The translations under genes and the position numbers were made by a program. 64,000 nt of DNA from Lachnospiraceae bacterium. Its GTDB lineage: Bacteria > Bacillota > Clostridia > Lachnospirales > Lachnospiraceae. The stretch covers positions 19,022-83,021 of the forward strand of contig JAFUZJ010000015.1 in NCBI GenBank assembly GCA_017476665.1, in the 5' to 3' direction. Shown here piece after piece: positions 52,400 to 60,900 of this stretch. The notes below the pieces were generated by a model, which was given only the letters and a program-made list of their open reading frames with translations, was not told the origin of the DNA and searched no databases. The first letter of the stretch is position 1, and every line of letters starts with the position of its first letter.

Positions 52400-53536
52400 T
52401 TACGCGTCCTTAATCCGTTTTATTCCAACCTGCTCATTCTGCCTGTGGATCAGCGGATCCTCATACAGATCCATGAAATCCTCACCCAGGCGGTCTATCT
52501 CATCCGCAAACTGAATCGCCTTGATCTCCGTCAGCACCGTCACTGCCTTTTTAAAATGTAGGTTCGGGAAATAATTCAATACCTCCATCGGCACCGTGGC
52601 GTCAAACTGCGGATACTGCGGAAACAACTTTCGGTAATCCAGCACATCTCTTGGATGCGGCTTGATAAAGATCGTCCCCTCCGCCTCATATTTTTTTACA
52701 ATATCGCGGAAAATCTTCTCCCGCACATCCAAAGTACACAGCGGATCCGTCAAGATCAGGATCTTGTCTCCCACCTTGCTGCTCTCTTCAATCTGTCGCT
52801 CCAGCTCCTCTTTATCCCGGATAAACGCCCGCAAAAGCAGCTGCTTGTCCTCGTCAGTCAGACGCTCCGCCAGCGCCAGCCTTGGCTCCTCGATATATTG
52901 TGGGCAGGGATACTGGATCAGGGAGATATTGTTTACCTCCATATCGATACAGTACTTGCCATATCCGTTCTGGACAAAGATCAGGTTCAGCTTGCGGGAC
53001 AAAAAAACCTTCAGTCCAAAATGCCCCCTGTTGTCATACCTGGCCGCATCAAAATTCTTCAGACAGTTCAGCCCATCCTCCAACGCATGATAATAAATAC
53101 GGTTCTGATTTAGGTAATACCCAATAGGGTCGGAATCGCAAAAAACATAAATATCCTTATATTGTCTGAAATCCACCGGCACAAAGGGCGCCTCCAGCTT
53201 TGCATACAATCGGGTAAAGCGGATGCGGTACCACAGATTCCAGGGGAAACCGCCACGCCGCTTTCCCCCAAAATTCCCCGCTCCCTGCCGCCACTTGGCA
53301 AGCTCCGGGAAATAATCCTCCCGCTTCTCGTCAAATTCAATGACTTCCTCAAAAAAGCCGGTACGTTCCACTCGATCCTTCAAAGTCTCAAAATTGTTGG
53401 AAAGCTTTGACAGAACAAGGGTCGCACCGCCGGAATCCCGACCTTCGGCCTCACAATTCGCGCGCAATTTCAATTCTTTTAAAAACGTCACATATACATG
53501 ATAGTATGTGTGGCAGACATATATTCTTTCTTTCAT
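52400..53536 (-). CDS. Sialyltransferase-like glycosyltransferase (probable pseudaminyltransferase)
   Basis: 378 residues. Opens IYVCHTYYHVYVTFLKE, as in GT52 and polysialyltransferase-like proteins. Two motifs of bacterial sialyltransferases are present in order: an Asp/Glu-Asp-Gly motif in YHALEDGLNCL and a His-Pro motif in IFIKPHPRD. Those families use CMP-nonulosonates, and the window encodes CMP-pseudaminate synthesis but no sialate synthesis, so CMP-pseudaminic acid is the likely donor (inference). First gene of an operon with an ABC flippase and a GT2 enzyme. The predicted transcript starts only ~10 bases before the ATG. Confidence 0.7.
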   Translation of the reverse strand: MKERIYVCHTYYHVYVTFLKELKLRANCEAEGRDSGGATLVLSKLSNNFETLKDRVERTGFFEEVIEFDEKREDYFPELAKWRQGAGNFGGKRRGGFPWNLWYRIRFTRLYAKLEAPFVPVDFRQYKDIYVFCDSDPIGYYLNQNRIYYHALEDGLNCLKNFDAARYDNRGHFGLKVFLSRKLNLIFVQNGYGKYCIDMEVNNISLIQYPCPQYIEEPRLALAERLTDEDKQLLLRAFIRDKEELERQIEESSKVGDKILILTDPLCTLDVREKIFRDIVKKYEAEGTIFIKPHPRDVLDYRKLFPQYPQFDATVPMEVLNYFPNLHFKKAVTVLTEIKAIQFADEIDRLGEDFMDLYEDPLIHRQNEQVGIKRIKDA

Positions 53537-53552
53537 GGCATTCCCCCATAAT

Positions 53553-53581
53553 ATTTTACCACAAAATTCCTCTTACGTAAA
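53553..53581 (-). promoter_or_regulatory. Promoter of sialyltransferase-like/ABC/c-di-GMP operon
   Basis: TTTACG, 17 bases, TAAAAT on the minus strand. The -35 overlaps the palindromes TTACGTAA and TTACCGTAA, a possible operator. The predicted leader is ~10 bases and consists almost only of the GGGGGA ribosome site. Confidence 0.65.
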
Positions 53582-53598
53582 ATATTACGGTAAATTTT

Positions 53599-53633
53599 AA
53601 AAAAATCCGGCAGAGATTTGCTCCCTGCCGGAT
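53599..53633 (-). terminator. Terminator after Rpn-2; left copy of a direct repeat
   Basis: Stem ATCCGGCAG/CTGCCGGAT with an 11-base loop, followed by seven T residues on the minus strand. The whole 29-base hairpin recurs identically at 54919-54947. Confidence 0.93.
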
Positions 53634-53662
53634 CTTATTGTTTACCCCCCTATGTTCTCATC

Positions 53663-54691
53663 TTATGAAACAGAATTCTTTCCTTGCTTCTCCATCATCC
53701 TATAAAATACCTGTTTCTCGTCATACTCCGGCGCGAAGGCCTCTGCAATCTCACAAATCCACCTGATCTCGGCGATATCCTCCTCCAGTTCATCTGCAAT
53801 CATTTCCGTATTTTTCCCTTTCCGTAGTTTCCTACATACCAGAGATACTTTTAACTCTGCTTTTCCTTCTGCTTTTCCTTCTTCCCACGACTCATTGCGG
53901 ATTGTTTTGTCATGCAGCTCCTGGTCAAACTCAAAAATACTCATACTGATCACCTTTGCCTTCTCCCGCAGCAGGAAATCCCGTAGGATACCTTTTTGTA
54001 TGCACTCATCCACGGCTGTTTCCACTGCTTCCTGCAGGGGCATCGTCCTTTCATACTTTCTGACACACTCTACATACTGCACATATTGAAGCAGCGTGGG
54101 GCACTTCTGCTTCAGCTCCTCATTGTAGCCCGTATTAATATTCAGCTGCAGAACCTTCAGCTCCAGATTTGGGCTCTCGTTCTCCGTGCCGCCCATGTCC
54201 CCCGCATTCTCCGTATTCTCTCTACTATAATAGGCATCCGACAACCTCTGCTCCACCCGTTCCGGCTGTGCTCTCTTTCCGTTGTAAAACGTTATGAACC
54301 GTGGTGCCGGAAGCTGAATCAGACTGCTCGAATAAATATCCCGTCCTGCCGTCAATGCTTCGAACTGTTTCGCCACATACATCAAATCCCGTAGCGGCAT
54401 ATTGGGACAAACTGTACTCTGCTGCTCATACAGACTCAGCCTCGTGTCAAGAATGAACGATACATCATTCTTCATTGACATGTAAATAGCCTGTTCCAAA
54501 GTCACCACCTGGAGCAGCCCGGGATCTGTATAATCCCCGTCATTTACCGCATTATACAGCGCAAGCAGTTCTTTTTTGTCGCTGTATAACATGCGAAAAA
54601 TTGTGTCTTTGTACTCTCTCACGACCGCTGATTTGGCTACACGCTTTCCCGGCTTATTTTGCATGCCGGACTTTCGTTTCTGTTTCTTCAT
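53663..54691 (-). CDS. Rpn/PD-(D/E)XK nuclease family transposase-like protein (Rpn-2)
   Basis: 342 residues, a close paralogue of the Rpn gene at 33.5 kb: YKDTIFRMLYSDKKELLALYNAV, NDVSFILDTRLSLYEQQSTVCPNMPLRDLMYVAKQFE and a C-terminal half with SWEEGKAEGKAE and RKLRKGKNTEMIADELEEDI. The nuclease residues (Asp, Glu-x-Gln) are intact. CAGGAGG precedes the ATG. Promoter and leader match those of Rpn-1, and the whole unit is bracketed by a 29-bp direct repeat, suggesting it entered a pre-existing terminator or duplicated it on arrival. Confidence 0.86.
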   Translation of the reverse strand: MKKQKRKSGMQNKPGKRVAKSAVVREYKDTIFRMLYSDKKELLALYNAVNDGDYTDPGLLQVVTLEQAIYMSMKNDVSFILDTRLSLYEQQSTVCPNMPLRDLMYVAKQFEALTAGRDIYSSSLIQLPAPRFITFYNGKRAQPERVEQRLSDAYYSRENTENAGDMGGTENESPNLELKVLQLNINTGYNEELKQKCPTLLQYVQYVECVRKYERTMPLQEAVETAVDECIQKGILRDFLLREKAKVISMSIFEFDQELHDKTIRNESWEEGKAEGKAELKVSLVCRKLRKGKNTEMIADELEEDIAEIRWICEIAEAFAPEYDEKQVFYRMMEKQGKNSVS

Positions 54692-54698
54692 TCATTGT

Positions 54699-54776
54699 CC
54701 TCCTGTGATAGATTTTGCATTTCAGTTTCATCTCAGGAGGTTCCATTCTTCTTTCGTGACTGATCAGAAACTCCTG
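54699..54776 (-). promoter_or_regulatory. Leader with alternative hairpins at Rpn-2 ribosome site
   Basis: Element 1 CAGGAGTTTC, element 2 GGAACCTCCTG and the Shine-Dalgarno CAGGAGG can form 1:2 or 2:3 pairings, exactly as in the Rpn-1 leader. The last pair of the 1:2 stem is C-G here and T-A there. Confidence 0.6.
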
Positions 54777-54875
54777 CTTTATCGTTTGGGAATAAAAAGC
54801 AAGAATTTTCCGAAAAATCATCGATATGTGATAGACGCCTTAACGGCAACGAGAAAAATTTGCTTTTGTGCTATA

Positions 54876-54904
54876 ACTTTATCACAAAAGAGGCAATGCA
54901 TCAA
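54876..54904 (-). promoter_or_regulatory. Promoter of Rpn-2
   Basis: TTGATG, 17 bases, TAAAGT on the minus strand, aligned with the Rpn-1 promoter. The leader is ~175 bases and shares with Rpn-1 the block TCACATATCGATG and CGTTAAGGCGTC. Confidence 0.72.
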
Positions 54905-54918
54905 GCATAAAATGAAAG

Positions 54919-54947
54919 ATCCGGCAGAGATTTGCTCCCTGCCGGAT
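54919..54947 (-). terminator. Terminator after pectinase gene; right copy of a direct repeat
   Basis: Identical 29-base hairpin to the one after Rpn-2, here followed on the minus strand by CTTTCATTTTATG. It lies 33 bases past the pectinase stop. Confidence 0.82.
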
Positions 54948-54979
54948 CTTTATTCATTTTACATATTGTGTTTTAGATT

Positions 54980-57900
54980 TTATTTCTGCTTTCTTCTGCG
55001 GAAGAAGATCACCTCGCCGCCGATGAATGCAACCATCGCGAAGATCGCTACGATCACGATTCCATACGGGAACGGTGTTGCCTGCGGTGTGATCAGCAGA
55101 TCTGCAACTTCCTGCTCGAGCTGCTTCTCTACCTGCTTCTGGGTAAAGTCTGCAATTGCTGTCTCAGGAACTTCCGGAACAAACTTAGACTCGTCAGCCG
55201 TCTTAGGGCTTGCTTTGCTGCCGCTCTTGGTAACATTGCTCTTGGTTCCAACAGTGCTACCATCCTTCACTCCTGCCAGGCTTCCCTTCGGTCCGTATAC
55301 AACCGAATAAGCTGAGAATTCACTGGAAGCAACCGAAACAGTCAGCGGATCACTATCCTGATCTTTCAACAGTTTTGCAACGCCATCATGTACATAAATC
55401 ACTCCGAAATCATAGTTGCTCGCATCCAATCCATCCGGTGTTGCAAACATCAGGCTGAGCGGACTCTTGAGGTCTGTAACTCTCGCCAGTCTCTCGCCGT
55501 TTGTAGATACCCGATAAACATTTACATCCAAGAAATTCGATACTGTCAGATTATACCGTGCAGCCAGTGCCTGGATCAGTTGCACTGCCGGGCTGTTCAT
55601 CTGAAGACCTTCAATCGCTACCTCAAGATAGTCACTTCCGTTGATCTCTGCTGCTGCCTTTGCATCACCAACGGCAGTCGTCACGATCATTTTGGTTGAT
55701 GTAGTATTCTTGATAGGAAGCGTGCTGTATCTGTTACCGGAAGATGTGGTTACGTATGCTTCGTCCTCCTCATCGTTGCCACCATCACCATCATCTGCCT
55801 GTGCCTCCTGATACTTTAAGAAGTCACCACGGACAATATCTCCGTTTTCATCACGCTGATAGGTTTTCTTCAAATTCATATAATCCGAATACTCAGCCAA
55901 ACTTACAAAATTATTTGCAGTAAGCAATGTGCCTTCGCTGTTGTAAGAAGTCTTTGTCTTGCTATCCCACAGGAAGTTCTTTGTTGATTTAAAGTTTCCA
56001 TTCTTTACAGTACTATTGGAAAGATCCGTTCCTGTACTCTTACCATCCATAAGCGCCATGTCTGCAATATGATCATCCGCGAAAGAATAGAAACCATCAA
56101 CCACGAGTTTATCCGGCGTTGCATTTGTATAGATATGCAACTCTACATTCTCGCCTCCGTTATTATATCCAATACAATCATATGCATTAAATATAGGATC
56201 GGAGTTATTGGTAAATCCATTTGCAGCATTACCAAATGCGATACTGTTATGAATCTCATGAGCAACCGGCTGTCCGCTTCCGCCTAACTTGAAGCCATTG
56301 CCATCGCCCTTAGTTTTTTCAAGTTCTCCGGCAGCATTAGTACAGAAACCATTGCCATATGCGATACAGTTAATAACCTTAACTTCACCGATCAAAGATG
56401 CCTTTGCAAACAAATCCCAACCATCATCCACATTGTTATGTGCAATACATCCGCGGAACTCATTGCCAACGCCTACTGTAAGTTTTGCTGCAAAACCATC
56501 TGCATTATTATCGGAAGCATCGCGGTTGTCATAGGAATCACAATTCAATATTGTATTGTAGGAAGGCCACTTGTCAATCGTCGTTGCTGTATCCGTACGG
56601 CTGATCTGGAGACCTGTATCGGTATTCTTGTATGTCTTACACAGTTCAATGGTATTGTGATTACCACCGACTCTCATACCGGTACCTCTTGTTACACTGA
56701 TTCCTTTTACATGCCAGTAATCACCGGATACGTTAAATGTGCTGCTTCCTCCGGCAAAGTCAAATACTACTCCGTCTAAACTGCTGTATGCAAACAAATT
56801 CTTCGGTTCAGATGCCGTACCGTTATTGCCATGAGGAATTTCTACCATATGCTTGAATGTATAAGTTCCGTCAAGCGCATATATAGTCTGCCCCGGCTGA
56901 CAATAAGCAATTGCTGTCTCAACATCCAAAGGATCTTCTTTGGTTCCCTTCGCTGTACTCTTACCACTAGGTGATACAAACAGTGATTCATATTGTTTTA
57001 CAGTAATTGTTACATTCTTGTTCAGCTTTTTCTCAGCACCTGTGGCAATCTTTATATCTTCGGTTTCCTCTGCTTCAAAAGTCAACTGAACAGGATTTGC
57101 CCCCATCGTAAGAGTTAATGGATATTCATACTCACCAGGTGCTGTAATCTGATCTTGCTTTACTACTGTCTTTCCGTTATGTACCACAGTGAGCAAACCA
57201 GCTGTATTAGTTGTAACCTTTAGTGTATAATCTGCCTGTGACCACTCGGTTAAGGATGTTACATCAATTTCCGGAGTTACCGGCTCTGCCTCTTTCTCTC
57301 TCTGAGGTGCATCCGATACTGCCTTTGTTTTAGTAAGTTTGATTGTGCTTGCGTCAATCGAAATCTTTGCTCCACGAGCTGCCATAAATCCAACATAATA
57401 CTTAGAAGAGTTGACAGCTGTAAAGGTATCAGCCGGCAGATATACCATATCCATACCATTCTCAATATCGACATCTGCATAGCCAATCGGCAGATTCTCC
57501 GCAGCACTTAAGCAATTGCTGTTGTCACTCTTATCCACCATACTTACCCATACGCCTGTATTATCTTTCTTTACAGTCATTGTAAAGGTCTTCGGTGCAT
57601 CTTCCTTAATCTGATATTTAGTCAAATTATCTGTATCTTTATTAAGTTTTGCATATTTTGCTACATTAGTGAATGTATCCGGTGTATTATCGGAATATCC
57701 ATATCTTCCGAAGAAATTGTATCTTCCAAAATATCCACCTACACTGATCGCATTGGAATAGAATATGGAAGAATCCTTGTCTGTTCCAATATCATCTCTC
57801 ACCATGATACCAAAGCCTTCCTGATTATCAGGCGATGACTTTGTTATGAAATAATTTACGGTTACATCCGCTGTCAATTCAAAGTTATCCTCAGGATCAA

Positions 57901-60900
57901 TCTCTGTATAGTAATATGCAATACCATCCTGTGCAGCATCTGTTACTTTACCTTTACCTTCGCCCTGTTCTACAGTGATTGTCGTTCCGTCTACAGAAGG
58001 CTCTTTATCCTTGTCAATCGACTGACCAAATACAATCGACTTCCAATCGTCTTTATTGAACCCACTCTCTGTACTTTCCACAACAGAAGCGACATAGGTA
58101 GCTTTCAAATTCTTACCTGACTTTGATTCAGAAACGGTGATTGTATATTCTCCAATTGTATCTGCCTTGTATGCAGAAGAATCAACAGAATACTCAGTAG
58201 CCGTCAACAACTCGGTATTGCCACTTTCTCTATAAATAGTCAATGCAATTCCTGTTGCATCAAAAGCCTCTCCCTTTTTGAAGGTACTCTTCGTAGGATA
58301 GGTAGAAATTTCGAGCTTTTCATATTCATCGTTCTTTACAACCAAATCATATGTAGCACTCTTTGTCACACCTGCAACAGTATATGCTACGGTATATGTC
58401 TTAGTCCCCGATGTAGTTACATCCACATCCGCAGCAGGAGTGATAGCCACGCCCGACGCTGTCATATCAGATATAACCTCAGACGATCCATCGCTGAAAT
58501 TAGCTGTAATCTTCAGTCCATCTTTATATGAGCCGTTTTCCGGAGTAACACCCTTATAATATGTGGTCTGGGTCGGACCGGAAAGGGTAATGTTTGTGAG
58601 TGTCGCATCAGAAATTGTAACCTTAAAGGTATCCGATTTCGTCACGCCTCCATAAGTATGAGATACCGTAACAACTTTCTCTCCTGCACTTGTGGAATCA
58701 AAACCATCAACCTTGGTGACAGATCCAGCACCTGCAGTCTCGGTACCTGCTACAACATCTTCCAGTGCATAAACCTTTCCGCTGTTGTAGGTAATGGTAC
58801 CGCCAAATCCCGCCCAGTCAATCTCCTCACCAAGCAAGTAAGTATTCTTGGCAGGCGCATAGTCTACTGTTACATCAGATACTTCTTCAGGCAAAACTGA
58901 TATTGGAATCTCAATGGAAAGTCCAAGGTAATTCAACTCGATAGCCGTATCACCTGTATTGGAAGCATCAAATTTCTTGACTACAACCTGAGATCCATCA
59001 ATCGTCTTTTCTTCTCCGCCTACATTGACTACAGCAGAGAATCCTGTCAGATCAAGATCATCCAATGTATTTCCCTGGTAATAAACAACCTTAGCAGGTG
59101 CCGTCTTACTTACCAGCGTAACTGTGTCATTGGCAGATTTTGTATCCAAATATACATTTGAATACTCAACCTTTGCAGCTCTTGCCACAAACATGCCGAC
59201 ATGCATAGACGTGTAATCGCTTTGCGCCCAATCGGTGATATCTGCTGTCCTACCATTAATCGATGCAGATACCGTACCACCGACACGCTGTAATACCAAC
59301 TGATATTCTTCACCGGCAACAAGTCCAGTTAAGTCACCTAATCTCTTATAGTCTCTTTCCTCGTCAGTTTCTGCGGTTGTGTACTTATCAGCCTTCCTCA
59401 CGGTATATCCGGCATACTCTACACTGCCCTGTACATTTGAACCTACAAATACATGACGAAGCGGAGTAGCTTCATCCGTGGTCGAACCAACAGTAGGACG
59501 CATCATCAAACCAAATCCTGCCTGATTAGTAGCCGCCCATGTAATAACATTGGCCTTTGCTGTAAGAATAAAGTCGTCTGTAGCCGAAGCTAATTTCTGA
59601 TTTACAAAATTAATACCATCGTTACCGGATGCCAATTTACCTTTATTACTGGTTGCCTCAAGGGTAAACACCGTATTATCATCATTTGCGCTATAAGTAT
59701 TATTCGCTGCTGCCGTACCAGAACCAAATACATTCTGCTCCCACTGAGGACCATGATTCTGGCTCCAATCCGAAACAGACGACAGATCTAACGCAGTAGT
59801 AATATGATGTACCGGCTCCCATGTGCCCAGATAGGTTGCATCATTCGCAGGGTCGGCAATCTTTTCCCCATCCTCCTGTGTAAGCTGGTAAATGGATGGA
59901 CTATTCTTTGCATAATCAGAATAAAAATATGCATCACTTGTCACATCAAGTGTTGTTCCGATTACATTTCCATACTCCTTGTAAGTCACCTTCTCCGGAG
60001 TCACACCGCTCATGTCAGTCCAACCAGTGGCAAGGATCAGATCACTCGATGCAATCTTTGTTCCGACAAATTTCACTTCTGCATCCGCACTCCAAGGTCT
60101 TCCATAATAACCTGCCTTAACAGAAAATCCAGCAACACTGTTGGCGGTAATTTTGCATCCTCTGAATAAATATTTTCCTCTGTTTACAGCTATATATCCT
60201 TCTTTAGGATCTCCGGTATAGCCCAGCCATCTCAATTCACAATTATCAAAAATTGCTTTGCCCGCATCTCCAAATATATAGTCTGTCTGACCTACGATCA
60301 CACAATCATTGTAATAAGAAATACCCTTATCTGTATACAAGGTATCCTGACTGCTTATAAAAGTACACTGATAAAACTCAGCTTTATCAGCATCAACTGC
60401 CACTGCAGTTGCGCGTTCAACAGTATCTTTCCCTGTCACAACAGTTCCTGTCTTACGCTCTACCGTTGCAACCGCCCCATAAGGATTTGTACTATCGGGA
60501 TCAATCACAGAATCTCCGATTTCTTCATCACATACATACTGATTATATGTATTAATGAAAGTAATGCCTTCCGCCAAGAAGCCGTCAGCATGAACACGAA
60601 CTGTTGCTCCCCATCTATCAGCATAGTTGGATTCATATTTATCATTCGCCAACTTCTCATCGTAAAAACCCCTGCCATTTGTTCCAACTTTTATGCTGTA
60701 ATACTTATAAGCAACTCCATAATACCAGCGAATAACAGGTTTCTTGCCTGTTGCCGCCACCATCTTGATATTCGGGGTATCTACAATCACCTGCTCTGCA
60801 TATTCGTCATCCTGAAGTTCAATTGTAACGTATTCATCATCACGTGGCATTGCTTTTGCTGCCAAAAGAGCTTCCCCAATGGTCTTATAATCGTTACCCT

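Noticed and set aside
55388-55699. Plus-strand small frames inside the pectinase gene
   Set aside because: Antisense shadows of a long well-supported minus-strand gene; no ribosome sites or motifs.
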